This document shows positions 1 to 6,929 of a DNA stretch of 8,137 nucleotides, piece after piece; positions within the stretch are counted from its first letter, which is position 1; the number at the start of each line of letters is the position of its first letter. The translations under genes were made by a program, and so were the position numbers. Below the pieces are notes generated by a model. It searched no databases and had not been told where the DNA came from. It was given only the letters and a program-made list of their open reading frames with translations. Source of the stretch: Methanomicrobiales archaeon (GTDB taxonomy: Archaea > Halobacteriota > Methanomicrobia > Methanomicrobiales > Methanoculleaceae); assembly GCA_012521035.1 (NCBI GenBank), contig JAAYND010000104.1, positions 1 to 8,137 of the forward strand, read 5' to 3'.

Positions 1-238
1 CATCACCGGGTTTTGCGCCGAAGTCGGCGATATCGATGATGATCAGCTTCTTCACCGGCACCTCTGCATCTTCCATCAGGGTAAAGAGGAAGTGAGGGGC
101 GCCAAGGCCGGCATCGATGACCTTGACGTTGTCGGGCAGTTGTAGCTTCTTGAGTTCTTCCACGACTGCAGGGCCGAACCCGTCGTCTGCGTAGAGGGGG
201 TTGCCGCACCCTGCGATCACGATCTCACGGAATAGCAT
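1..238 (-). CDS. frhD: FrhD, hydrogenase maturation endopeptidase (5' part only)
   Basis: The minus-strand frame from the ATG at 236-238 stays open to the window edge and gives 79 N-terminal residues, beginning MLFREIVIAGCGNPLYADDG. The GCGNPLYADDGFGP stretch (residues 10-23) is the nickel-sensing signature of the HycI/HybD/FrhD protease family. By alignment with HybD, D19 and D69 (in IIIDIADFG) are expected nickel ligands; the third ligand, a His, would lie beyond the edge. Known role of the family: after nickel insertion, the protease removes the C-terminal tail of the large subunit, here FrhA. The gene starts 12 bp after the frhA stop on the same strand, matching the frhADGB order of methanogens, so cotranscription is inferred. 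The ribosome site is weak (a GTGA about 12 nt upstream), consistent with translational coupling to frhA. The 3' end, and presumably frhG and frhB, lie to the left. Confidence 0.93.
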   Translation of the reverse strand, partial: MLFREIVIAGCGNPLYADDGFGPAVVEELKKLQLPDNVKVIDAGLGAPHFLFTLMEDAEVPVKKLIIIDIADFGAKPGD

Positions 239-250
239 GCTTTGTTACGC

Positions 251-1618
251 TCACTGAATGAGTTTCTGGGCCACTAACCTCTTGTCCTCATCGACGACCA
301 GCATGTGCGTTGCACATGAGACACAGGGGTCATACGCACGCACGATAACCTCCGCGATCCGCCAGGGTGCACCGGTCAGTGCACGACTGCAGGTCGGGAA
401 GTTCCAGGTGGTCGGGACGAGCATCGAGAAATACTGGACCCTGCCATCCTTGACGCGGGTGAGGTGGACGTCGGTTCCACGGGGCGCCTCGTTTGCAGCC
501 CATCCGAGAGAGCCGTCGCCCTGCGGGATCTCATCTGCGAGCACAGATCCGGAGGTGTTGAGCGCATCTACGGCGTCGATGATGCCGTACATGGTCTCGG
601 GGAACTCCATCTGGCGTGCGATCTGCAGCCCCATGGCTCCTCTCCCGTCGTAGTTCCTGAACTGGACCAGACGTGCACGCGGCCCGACCTCGACCGGCTG
701 GCCATCATAGAGCGGGACACCAGTGCAGGCCTCCATCTGGGGCCAGGTCTTTGTTCCTACCGGTGTGGTACCGCCTATGGGGTAGTTCGGGTCGGCCTCG
801 CTGACCTCCATCTCGCCCATGTACCAGTCCCAGGGACGGACCTCGGTGAACCGGTCGGGGAACCAGGTCGGGTTTTCGTCGAGGCTCGAGCTGCCGTAGA
901 CCGGTGCTGTGGCCATGTACCCCTGGTTGTGATAGCCGAGGTCATCGGGGATCGGGACTTCAACGCCGCCGACCACAGTGGTTCCACGCTTCTGGAAGTC
1001 CTTGAAGACCGAGATCATAAACTCCATGTGGTCCTGAGCGAGAACCCGGCCTTCCTTTGCGAGATCATAGATCTTCGCCTTCGCACGCGGGGTGATGTTT
1101 GTGTACATACCGCCGACGCGGGGATTGCTCGGATGGATGGCTTCTCCGCCGACGATCTCGCCGATGGTCTGGGCGATCTCACGGAGTCGCTGGATCCGAA
1201 GGGCAGCGCTCCTGACCGGCTCTTCTCTGGAGAATGGATTGATCTTCGTATCTGTTCCGGGGATGTGCATATCCGGGAGAGATAGAATGTTATGCAGGGC
1301 GTGACTGTGCATCCTGTTTGCACATTGCAGGATATAACGCAGGAGTTTCGCATCCTCAGGGACCTCGCACCCGATAGATGCCTCCATCGCCTCAACGCCT
1401 GCCAGAGTATGTGCGATGGGACAGATGCCGCAGACGCGTGATGCGATCTTTGGAACCTGCTCCATCGTCTTGCCGATGGCGAGCTTCTCGACACCCCTCA
1501 CCGGGGTGATGCTAAGCCAGTCTCCACGCTCGATGATGCCTTCATCATTAACTTTTAGAACGAGCTTTGAGTGGCCTTCATGTCTCGTTGTTGGGGAAAT
1601 CTCTACAACTTTCGACAA
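251..1618 (-). CDS. frhA: Coenzyme F420-reducing [NiFe] hydrogenase, alpha (large) subunit FrhA
   Basis: This 455-residue protein is the catalytic large subunit that splits H2 at a Ni-Fe centre. With FrhG and FrhB it reduces coenzyme F420 in the cytoplasm for methanogenesis. Visible motifs are VRGVEK (residues 40-45), RVCGICPIAH (61-70, with C63 and C66) and DPCVSCATH (430-438, with C432 and C435), which supply the four cysteine ligands. C432 is encoded by TGT, so this is not a selenocysteine enzyme. By family rule the precursor is cut after H438, which would release a 17-residue tail (MLVVDEDKRLVAQKLIQ); the probable protease gene, frhD, lies next door. The start codon is TTG at 1616-1618. 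It is supported by a strong Shine-Dalgarno (GGAGG at 1627-1631, 8 nt spacing) and by the typical N-terminus VVEISPTTR starting at residue 4. Motif identity is secure. The assignment to Frh rather than another group 3 hydrogenase rests on the frhD neighbour and the methanogen-like sequence. Confidence 0.95.
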   Translation of the reverse strand: MSKVVEISPTTRHEGHSKLVLKVNDEGIIERGDWLSITPVRGVEKLAIGKTMEQVPKIASRVCGICPIAHTLAGVEAMEASIGCEVPEDAKLLRYILQCANRMHSHALHNILSLPDMHIPGTDTKINPFSREEPVRSAALRIQRLREIAQTIGEIVGGEAIHPSNPRVGGMYTNITPRAKAKIYDLAKEGRVLAQDHMEFMISVFKDFQKRGTTVVGGVEVPIPDDLGYHNQGYMATAPVYGSSSLDENPTWFPDRFTEVRPWDWYMGEMEVSEADPNYPIGGTTPVGTKTWPQMEACTGVPLYDGQPVEVGPRARLVQFRNYDGRGAMGLQIARQMEFPETMYGIIDAVDALNTSGSVLADEIPQGDGSLGWAANEAPRGTDVHLTRVKDGRVQYFSMLVPTTWNFPTCSRALTGAPWRIAEVIVRAYDPCVSCATHMLVVDEDKRLVAQKLIQ

Positions 1619-1622
1619 ATAT

Positions 1623-1632
1623 ATCGCCTCCT
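1623..1632 (-). promoter_or_regulatory. Strong Shine-Dalgarno fixing the TTG start of frhA
   Basis: Read on the minus strand the bases are AGGAGGCGAT. The GGAGG core ends 8 nt before the TTG at 1616-1618. No in-frame ATG or GTG start lies near this site, so the ribosome site decides for TTG. Confidence 0.82.
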
Positions 1633-1640
1633 TCCGATAT

Positions 1641-1661
1641 TATGGTGTTCTGAACACTATA
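1641..1661. repeat. 21-bp dyad in the frhA leader
   Basis: The core is GTGTTC-T-GAACAC (1645-1657). It is flanked by TAT at 1641-1643 and ATA at 1659-1661, so nine of ten positions pair, with one mismatch at 1644/1658. It lies 9 bp upstream of the frhA Shine-Dalgarno region and downstream of the predicted transcription start. The single-base centre would make a poor RNA hairpin but suits a dimeric protein site. A shorter dyad, GTGT-TACC-ACAC, follows at 1665-1676, and GGTGTT is repeated exactly 20 bp apart (1644 and 1664). Its regulatory role is inferred. Confidence 0.55.
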
Positions 1662-1692
1662 CCGGTGTTACCACACAAATTTTGCACTGGAA

Positions 1693-1708
1693 ACGTACAC
1701 AGGTACGT
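1693..1708. repeat. Perfect 6-bp inverted repeat near the predicted frhA transcription start
   Basis: ACGTAC-ACAG-GTACGT is a perfect dyad. If transcription starts about 26 nt downstream of the TATA box at 1734-1741, the dyad covers roughly +3 to +19, where a bound protein could block initiation. It could also form a small RNA stem at the 5' end of the leader. Confidence 0.45.
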
Positions 1709-1733
1709 CAACAAGGATTATGAAGTAAACAGA

Positions 1734-1747
1734 GTTTATAACTTTCG
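1734..1747 (-). promoter_or_regulatory. Predicted BRE/TATA promoter of the frh operon
   Basis: On the minus strand CGAAAG (BRE-like, 1742-1747) is followed by TTATAAAC (1734-1741), a good archaeal BRE plus TATA match. Transcription should start near 1711, which would give a leader of about 93 nt. A second TATA-like string, TTATATAT on the minus strand (plus 1781-1788), lies further upstream. The region is so AT-rich that alternative promoters are possible. Confidence 0.6.
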
Positions 1748-1791
1748 TTCGAGCCTATTTTCAATATTACTGATTTTATGATATATAACAT

Positions 1792-1825
1792 ATATTAATA
1801 AAAAATGTTAAAAATTTATTAATAT
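1792..1825. repeat. AT-only perfect 11-bp inverted repeat upstream of frhA
   Basis: The left arm ATATTAATAAA (1792-1802) and right arm TTTATTAATAT (1815-1825) are exact reverse complements separated by 12 bp. The element lies about 45 bp upstream of the predicted frhA BRE/TATA, a position that suits an activator or chromatin protein. AT-rich sequence raises the chance of random dyads, but 11 perfect pairs is long. Confidence 0.5.
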
Positions 1826-1849
1826 CGATTGACCCGGTGAACTATTTCC

Positions 1850-2600
1850 TCTTAACCGGTAGGTATATGGAAGCGATCGCCGACTCTGTGCATGAATCGT
1901 GCGAGAGAGTGAGAAGGGTTCGGGTCCGGGGAGGTGCAGGGGTATCATGACCTGGCGCTCTTTACTCCGCGGTAGTACTGTACGGGGGTGTCATATGTAC
2001 TCTCATACCCATCTTGAGGCAGATTCAGGACTCAGAAGTCCGATCGGCTACCTTTTAGCCACTTTTTCTCACCACCCGCCTCTTATGCTTTCTGTATACG
2101 AAAGTTGGGCCCACTGCCCATGAGCGATACACCGCCGTACTCAGATTTTCACCTGACTGTTGCCTCATCGTGGGGTTGCTTTACCGGGGAGTGCAGGGCG
2201 CAGGCGTCTGATCGGATCAGGGTGAGGGGCATAGCGTGAAGTGATCGCGAGGTTCCGCCACCTGCAGGGAGGTGGGATGGTCCCCGGTCTATTCAGGAGG
2301 TTGCCCTCATCCATGCGGTATGGGGCAGGGGGCCTCTTGCCTCACGGTAGCGCAAAAAGACTCGCTGTGTTTCCGGGATGATGATCCACACCAGAGATGA
2401 GAATAGCCCACGAACGCGAAACACCTCTGGAATGCTACCTGAAAGTAACGATCGCGGTTCTACCGATCAAAAGGATGCCAGGGTGTTAATTCCAGGATCT
2501 TCGATCGACCTTTCCAGAGTGCATGCCAGACGGCTCCGGAACTCACCGGGCGCGATGCTGCCTGCATCTGCTGATGAAGTGTGACGGGTTCTGTCCCGGG
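1850..2600. other. Gene-free stretch between frhA and mptA
   Basis: I find no supported gene here. The open frames are short (68-74 codons on the plus strand at 1899-2123 and 2378-2584). They have no Shine-Dalgarno, no recognisable domain and an improbable composition rich in Arg, Ser and His. Base composition returns to ordinary GC levels after the AT-rich frh promoter. Small dyads are visible: CCACCT-GCAGGG-AGGTGG at about 2258-2275, CTGAT-CGG-ATCAG near 2208-2220, and GGGC-CCACT-GCCC near 2107-2119. No tRNA, CRISPR or insertion-sequence structure is seen. It may be a long upstream regulatory region, a decayed gene, or the site of an unannotated small RNA. Confidence 0.5.
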
Positions 2601-2601
2601 T

Positions 2602-2609
2602 AAAAATAG
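2602..2609 (-). terminator. Oligo-T terminator of mptA
   Basis: The minus strand reads CTATTTTT 14 nt after the mptA stop codon. Oligo-T tracts are the usual archaeal termination signal. The same octamer follows purL and the aIF2-beta gene. Confidence 0.6.
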
Positions 2610-2623
2610 CAGGGATTGTGAGG

Positions 2624-3565
2624 TTACAGTGCCCCTTCATCCATCTCCGCGACAAGCTCGGCTATCGTCGCCTTCCGCTCCGCGTATGCGTCATGCTGGT
2701 GGATACTCTCCTCATTTGTCTGTTTTATGGTTACTACAGAGTCTCCCGGGAGACCCCGGAACTGCGCGATCACCTTGCGTGCCATCTCACGAACGCAGTC
2801 TTCAACGAACCGGGGGTTCTTGTGAGCCTCCATAACGACGTAGCTCTCATCACCCCGTTTGAGGAGCTCGTATATACGCGCACTCATGGAGTCCTTCAGT
2901 ATCTTGATGATCTTCTCGAGGCTGACATGCTGGTCATCGTCGGTCTCGACGCAGAGGAAGCCCCGCCCGCGCTGGTTATGCGTGGCCATCGGCACCTCCT
3001 CAAAGAACGCCTCGATCGTATCATCCGCCACGCCGAGGTTCTCAAGAACATGCAGGGCATGGTCCTTCATGATGTTCTGGGCACAGGGGCAGGCGGTCAT
3101 CCCGGTCACTTCAGCACCGATACTCTTCCTGATGATCGGGCTTCCGTCGTTTCTCTGGGCGATCGCGCTTGCGTGAACATTCACCACTTCATGGCAGCTG
3201 GTCTCGCTGACCGGCGTCTCCCGCCGGACCATGAACTGGCTGCGCATCCGAACCTCGGTCCGCTCCGCATACTCATGCCGGTCGAGGAGTTTCCGCGCCA
3301 CTATGCTACAGAGCTCCTCGATCACCTTTACCTCCCCGTCGATGGCCTGCTGTAGCACGTCGTCGATGACCTCGAAGTTACGGGAGAGGTTTGCACCTTT
3401 CAGGCTCCCCGGCAGGTCGACGAAGACATCGAAGTTGGAGATGAAGATGACCGGCCGTTTGCCGGGGCGAGCGACTTCGACGAGTTTTTGAACGTTTTTT
3501 ACACCCACCCTGGTCAGATTGATGCGGACCTCCGGCAGGCTGGACTGGACATCTGGCAGTTCCAT
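2624..3565 (-). CDS. mptA: GTP cyclohydrolase MptA (FolE2/COG1469 type)
   Basis: This 313-residue protein belongs to the type IB GTP cyclohydrolase family. In methanogens MptA is an Fe(II)-dependent enzyme that converts GTP to 7,8-dihydroneopterin 2',3'-cyclic phosphate, the first committed step to tetrahydromethanopterin, the C1 carrier of methanogenesis. Family marks are PGKRPVIFISNFDVFVDLP (34-52), SCHEVVNVHASAIAQR (123-138), TGMTACPCAQN (154-164, with the conserved C159-P-C161 metal and substrate site), ATHNQRG (194-200), VMEAHKNPRFVEDCVRE (244-260) and SIHQHDAYAE (287-296). Length and all core motifs look intact. The ATG at 3563-3565 has a GAGG (plus 3573-3576) 7 nt upstream. The gene is transcribed alone and diverges from ilvC. 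Confidence 0.95.
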   Translation of the reverse strand: MELPDVQSSLPEVRINLTRVGVKNVQKLVEVARPGKRPVIFISNFDVFVDLPGSLKGANLSRNFEVIDDVLQQAIDGEVKVIEELCSIVARKLLDRHEYAERTEVRMRSQFMVRRETPVSETSCHEVVNVHASAIAQRNDGSPIIRKSIGAEVTGMTACPCAQNIMKDHALHVLENLGVADDTIEAFFEEVPMATHNQRGRGFLCVETDDDQHVSLEKIIKILKDSMSARIYELLKRGDESYVVMEAHKNPRFVEDCVREMARKVIAQFRGLPGDSVVTIKQTNEESIHQHDAYAERKATIAELVAEMDEGAL

Positions 3566-3603
3566 CTCAAATCCTCAAATTTGTGTATAGAGAATAAGGT
3601 TTC

Positions 3604-3643
3604 TCCTCATGGACCTTAAATAACTCTCCTGGTGACATGAGGA
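3604..3643. repeat. 8-bp inverted repeat spanning the mptA TATA box
   Basis: TCCTCATG (3604-3611) and CATGAGGA (3636-3643) are perfect reverse complements, 24 bp apart and 32 bp centre to centre, about three helical turns. The arms bracket the mptA TATA box and end just before the AT-rich ilvC promoter, so a protein bound here could influence both divergent genes. This is inferred from position only. Confidence 0.45.
3616..3623 (-). promoter_or_regulatory. Predicted TATA box of mptA
   Basis: The minus strand reads TTATTTAA, about 50 nt upstream of the mptA ATG. A start about 26 nt downstream, near 3594, would leave a leader of roughly 30 nt that includes the GAGG ribosome site. Confidence 0.5.
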
Positions 3644-3666
3644 TTTTCAATACAATATTTATTATC
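3644..3666 (+). promoter_or_regulatory. AT-rich promoter zone of ilvC
   Basis: The AT-rich bases before ilvC include TACAATAT (3651-3658) and TTTATTAT (3658-3665). The Shine-Dalgarno begins at 3681, so transcription must start before that point. This favours the earlier box, with a very short leader. The exact TATA element is uncertain. Confidence 0.4.
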
Positions 3667-3680
3667 TTTGCTGTCTAACC

Positions 3681-3688
3681 GGAGGTGA
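3681..3688 (+). promoter_or_regulatory. Near-ideal Shine-Dalgarno of ilvC
   Basis: GGAGGTGA matches the methanogen 16S anti-Shine-Dalgarno over eight bases and sits 6 nt before the ATG at 3695. It fixes the ilvC start and contrasts with the weak or missing sites before purL and the aIF2-beta gene. Confidence 0.85.
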
Positions 3689-3694
3689 GTATCT

Positions 3695-4684
3695 ATGGTG
3701 CAGAAATATTATGAGTCTGACGTCGACCCCCTTGCCCTGGAGGGCAGGACGATCGCTGTCATCGGTTACGGCTCTCAGGGGCGCGGACAGGCGTTGAACC
3801 TGCGTGATTCGGGCTGTCAGGTCGTCATCGGCCTTCGGCCCGGCGGGAGCTGGCAGAGGGCGTCGGAGGATGGCTTTGAAGTCTATGCGGTTGCGGATGC
3901 TGTCAGCCGCGCGGACGTTGTCCAGATCCTCCTCCCGGATGAGACCCAGGCGGCCGTCTACCGCGCCGAGATCGCCCCGTACCTCAAAGAGGGCGCCTGC
4001 CTGTCATTTTCGCATGGATTCAACATCCATTACGGGCAGATCGTCCCTCCACCCACGGTCGATGTCGTCATGATTGCCCCGAAGGGGCCCGGCCACATGG
4101 TCCGGCGGACATACGAGGAAGGAAAAGGTGTCCCGGCGCTCATCGCCGTACACCAGGATCATACCGGGGGGGCACACGCCATCGCGCTCGCCTACGCCCG
4201 GGGGATCGGTGCGACCCGCGCGGTGGTGCTCGAGACGACGTTTGCGGAGGAGACCGAGACCGATCTCTTCGGGGAGCAGGCGGTCCTCTGCGGGGGCGTA
4301 ACATCGCTCATCAAGGCCGGGTTTGAGACCCTGGTGGATGCCGGCTACTCACCCGAGATGGCCTACCTTGAGGTTCTGCATGAGATGAAACTCATCGTCG
4401 ACCTCATCTATGAGGGCGGATTTACCGGGATGCGCGACTCGATCAGCAACACTGCTCAGTATGGCGATCTGACGCGCGGCCCCCGGGTCGTTGGGCCAGA
4501 GACCTATGCGGCGATGCAGGAGATCCTCGAGGAGATCCAGAACGGCGAGTTTGCGCGGGAGTGGATGCTTGAGAACATGGTGAACCGCCCGGTCTTCTCC
4601 GCGCTGACGAAGGCAGACGAGGAGCACCTGATCGAGCAGGTAGGGAAAGAGATCCGCTCGTTCATGCCCCAGTTCAAGAAATAG
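3695..4684 (+). CDS. ilvC: Ketol-acid reductoisomerase (class I)
   Basis: This 329-residue cytoplasmic enzyme isomerises and reduces 2-acetolactate (and 2-aceto-2-hydroxybutyrate) to dihydroxy acids in valine, isoleucine and leucine synthesis, using Mg2+ and NAD(P)H. The N-terminal Rossmann part has GYGSQGRGQALNLRDSG (24-40) and the loop LRPGGSW (47-53). The Arg and Ser in that loop suggest NADPH preference, by family knowledge. DVVQILLPDETQ (74-85) and SHGFNIHYG (106-114, catalytic H107) follow. The C-terminal knotted domain carries the metal ligands in TDLFGEQAVLCGG (189-201, D190 and E194) and EVLHE (226-230, E226 and E230), plus SISNTAQYGD (249-258). Length is normal for the short class I form. 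The gene stands alone, without ilvB or ilvN beside it in this window. Confidence 0.97.
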   Translation: MVQKYYESDVDPLALEGRTIAVIGYGSQGRGQALNLRDSGCQVVIGLRPGGSWQRASEDGFEVYAVADAVSRADVVQILLPDETQAAVYRAEIAPYLKEGACLSFSHGFNIHYGQIVPPPTVDVVMIAPKGPGHMVRRTYEEGKGVPALIAVHQDHTGGAHAIALAYARGIGATRAVVLETTFAEETETDLFGEQAVLCGGVTSLIKAGFETLVDAGYSPEMAYLEVLHEMKLIVDLIYEGGFTGMRDSISNTAQYGDLTRGPRVVGPETYAAMQEILEEIQNGEFAREWMLENMVNRPVFSALTKADEEHLIEQVGKEIRSFMPQFKK

Positions 4685-4696
4685 ACCTTCGTCACC

Positions 4697-4703
4697 TTTT
4701 TTT
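4697..4703 (+). terminator. Oligo-T terminator of ilvC
   Basis: Seven T residues begin 12 nt after the ilvC stop codon. No strong hairpin precedes them, as is typical of archaeal oligo-T termination. Confidence 0.6.
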
Positions 4704-4771
4704 GACCTGATGCCGCCCGCCGATCTCCTGGCCTGCTCTCATCATAAAACGTGTGCGGTCAGCGGCCTCTG

Positions 4772-4779
4772 AAAAATAG
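4772..4779 (-). terminator. Oligo-T terminator of purL
   Basis: The minus strand reads CTATTTTT 9 nt after the purL stop. With the ilvC T-run at 4697-4703 it insulates the two convergent genes within their 104 bp spacer. Confidence 0.6.
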
Positions 4780-4788
4780 ATGGACCGG

Positions 4789-6855
4789 TCAGGACCGCAT
4801 CAGTCGGGTCGTCGCCGAGAGCGCTCCCTCAAGTTCCTCCGGCGTGATAACAACCACCCCATCCTTCAACCTGAGGGTGAGGGCATCACCCCCGACCCTG
4901 CCAATGGTCTGGCAGTCCACACCGGCGAGGGCTGCCTCATCTTTCACTGTGACCAGGAACCGACCGTAGGTCTCCGAGAAGAGTTCTTCCAGGGGGTCGC
5001 CGGCGAGTGTTACGTCTGACTGTGGCGCGACCTTCGCGAGTGCCGCAAGGAGCCCGCCCACGGAGAGATCGGTGGCGGACGTGACCCTGCCCTCCCTGAC
5101 GAGGTCGCGGACGACTGCGACGATAGCCGGATCCGCCGCCCCGGGTGCATGGCCTCCGCATCCTGTGACAGCATCAAGGACTGACCCCCCGAAGTCAGGT
5201 TCTGTCGTCCCGATAAGTGCCAGTATATCCCCTTCCACCGGCATCATCCACTCCCGGACCTCCCCGCGCCCCACCATCCCGAGCGATGGTGTGGGTTTGA
5301 TCTGTGTCCCGAACTCATCGCTCTCGTTGTAGAGTGATACGTTGCCACCGACGACCGGGATCGTCATCCTCCGCGCCGCATCCCCGAGGCCGAGGACACA
5401 CTGCTCAAGCTGCCACGAGATCTCTGGATGTTCGGGACTTGCGAAGTTGAGACAGTTGACGAGACAGAGTGGATCCGCGCCGAGACAGGCGAGGTTGCTC
5501 GCATTCTCAATGACGGCGTTTATGGTTCCTTCAAAGGGTTTCAGGTAAATGTGGCGGGGGTTGCACCCGCAGGAGAGGGCGAGCGCTTTATCTTCCAGGT
5601 GGAGCACGGCGGCATCACCCCTGACCGAGACCGTCCGGCCCTGGGCGGTACGGTCATACTGTTCGGCGACCCAGTCCTTGCGCGCCACATCCGGGTGGGA
5701 GAGCACCGCGAGCGCGAGATCCTTTATTGCCTCCCCGGGGCGGGAGAATGGTGTCTCCACAGTGTAGGGTTTTTTGTCCTGGACTGTGAGCGGGGCACCC
5801 CCGACGAGGAGATCGATCGGAATATCGGCGACAACCTCGCCGTTGAACTTCACGATGTAGCGGGGTTCGTCGATCACTTCGCCGACATCACTCCAGTCGA
5901 GGTTGTACTTCTCCGCGATCCCGCCCATCAGCGCAACATCTTCGCTCGCCACCTCGACGAGCATCCGTTCCTGGGACTCAGCGAGCATGATCTCGCGGGG
6001 CACCATCCCGGCCTCTTTTGTGAGGATCCGGTCCGCGTGGATGACCGCCCCGAACGTGCTCGCCATCTCGCTCGACGCCCCGGCAAGCCCTGCCGCCCCG
6101 AGGTCGCGGCAGGAGAGGACCTTCCCGGTATCTGCCATCTCAAGTATGGCCTCGATGAGACGTCTCTCGATATCGGGATCACCGGAGACAGTGGTGTCCG
6201 GCCGGCCTTCGGCCTCCCCGAGATCCCGGGAGGCAAACGATGCTCCGCCGAGCCCTTCACGTCCGGTCATAGCGCCAATCAGCACCAGGTGGCTGCCGGG
6301 CCGCTTCACCCGCGCGGTGATGTAGCGATCCGGGTCGACGATACCGACGCAGACGACGTTCACGAGAGGGTTTCCTGAGTACGAGTGATCAAAGACGGTC
6401 TCACCCCTGACGACCGGCACGCCGATAGTGCCGCCATAATCCCTGGCGCCGGCAACGATCTGCTCGAAGAGGTAGCGGTTCTTCTCCTGGTCCAGGGGCC
6501 CGATGTAGAGCGGATCCATAATAGCGATCGGGCGGGCACCCATGGAGAGGATGTCCCGGACGATACCGCCGATGCCTGTGGCGGCACCGTTGTAGGGATC
6601 CACGTAGCTTGGATGGTTGTGGCTCTCCATACCGACGGCAAGGGCACAGGTGTCGCTGAACCGCACGATCGCGGCATCATCCCCCGGCCCGAGCAGCACC
6701 TCATCTCCTTCCGTCGGCAGCGTCCGGAGAAGAGGCTTTGTGGATCGGTAACTGCAGTGTTCACTCCAGAGATTTTCAAAGCAGGCGACCTCGACGTCGG
6801 TCAGGTCGCGGGCGAGGGCTTTTTGCAGTAATGCAAGATCCTGAGCCGATAACAT
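4789..6855 (-). CDS. purL: Phosphoribosylformylglycinamidine synthase subunit PurL (small type)
   Basis: This 688-residue protein is the ATP-dependent synthetase subunit that turns formylglycinamide ribonucleotide plus ammonia into FGAM in purine synthesis. In archaea it works with PurS and the glutaminase PurQ, neither of which is encoded here. Visible marks are NLWSEHCSYRSTK (28-40, conserved H33), GMESHNHPSYVDPYNGAATG (75-94), GGIVRDILSMGARPIA (96-111), SCRDLGAAGLAGASSEM (248-264), ESQERM (293-298), GGNVSLYNE (503-511), PTPSLGMVG (521-529) and ATDLSVGGL (594-602). They fit two tandem AIR-synthase-like halves (about 50-340 and 405-670). Length is normal for small PurL. The ATG at 6853-6855 has no recognisable Shine-Dalgarno. 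It lies about 30 bp from a TATA-like element, so the message may be leaderless. Confidence 0.97.
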   Translation of the reverse strand: MLSAQDLALLQKALARDLTDVEVACFENLWSEHCSYRSTKPLLRTLPTEGDEVLLGPGDDAAIVRFSDTCALAVGMESHNHPSYVDPYNGAATGIGGIVRDILSMGARPIAIMDPLYIGPLDQEKNRYLFEQIVAGARDYGGTIGVPVVRGETVFDHSYSGNPLVNVVCVGIVDPDRYITARVKRPGSHLVLIGAMTGREGLGGASFASRDLGEAEGRPDTTVSGDPDIERRLIEAILEMADTGKVLSCRDLGAAGLAGASSEMASTFGAVIHADRILTKEAGMVPREIMLAESQERMLVEVASEDVALMGGIAEKYNLDWSDVGEVIDEPRYIVKFNGEVVADIPIDLLVGGAPLTVQDKKPYTVETPFSRPGEAIKDLALAVLSHPDVARKDWVAEQYDRTAQGRTVSVRGDAAVLHLEDKALALSCGCNPRHIYLKPFEGTINAVIENASNLACLGADPLCLVNCLNFASPEHPEISWQLEQCVLGLGDAARRMTIPVVGGNVSLYNESDEFGTQIKPTPSLGMVGRGEVREWMMPVEGDILALIGTTEPDFGGSVLDAVTGCGGHAPGAADPAIVAVVRDLVREGRVTSATDLSVGGLLAALAKVAPQSDVTLAGDPLEELFSETYGRFLVTVKDEAALAGVDCQTIGRVGGDALTLRLKDGVVVITPEELEGALSATTRLMRS

Positions 6856-6880
6856 ACTGTAAAACTGGTGGGTTGCCGAT

Positions 6881-6888
6881 CTAGATAA
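6881..6888 (-). promoter_or_regulatory. Possible TATA box of purL (leaderless-type spacing)
   Basis: The minus strand reads TTATCTAG, centred about 30 bp upstream of the purL ATG. Archaeal transcription usually starts about 26-30 bp after the TATA centre, so the start would fall at or just before the ATG. The bases between them contain no Shine-Dalgarno. Confidence 0.45.
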
Positions 6889-6929
6889 GCGTGTGCGAGG
6901 TCAGAGAATTGAGGTAACCACTTTTTGAT

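Noticed and set aside
300..345. Possible selenocysteine site in the FrhA C-terminal motif
   Set aside because: Both DPCVSC positions use TGT cysteine codons, and no in-frame TGA is present.
464..1285. 273-codon plus-strand open frame inside frhA
   Set aside because: It is antisense to frhA, whose motifs are intact throughout. There is no Shine-Dalgarno and no recognisable protein family.
1915..1940. tRNA T-arm-like GGTTCGGGTCC
   Set aside because: No acceptor stem, anticodon arm or D-arm can be built around it.
1899..2123. 74-codon plus-strand open frame in the gene-free stretch
   Set aside because: There is no ribosome site, the composition is unnatural and no domain is visible.
2160..2350. 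Three TTGCC(C)TCA-like strings near 2160, 2301 and 2338
   Set aside because: They are imperfect and irregularly spaced, and form no array or mobile-element end.
2378..2584. 68-codon plus-strand open frame before mptA
   Set aside because: There is no Shine-Dalgarno before ATGATG. It is rich in Arg, Ser and Asp without any visible fold pattern.
2618..3355. 245-codon plus-strand open frame inside mptA
   Set aside because: It is the mirror of mptA codons. The translated sequence has no family resemblance, while the minus strand has every MptA motif.
5428..6378. 316-codon plus-strand open frame inside purL
   Set aside because: It is antisense to a fully conserved purL and has no domain. In GC-rich genes the opposite strand is often open by composition.
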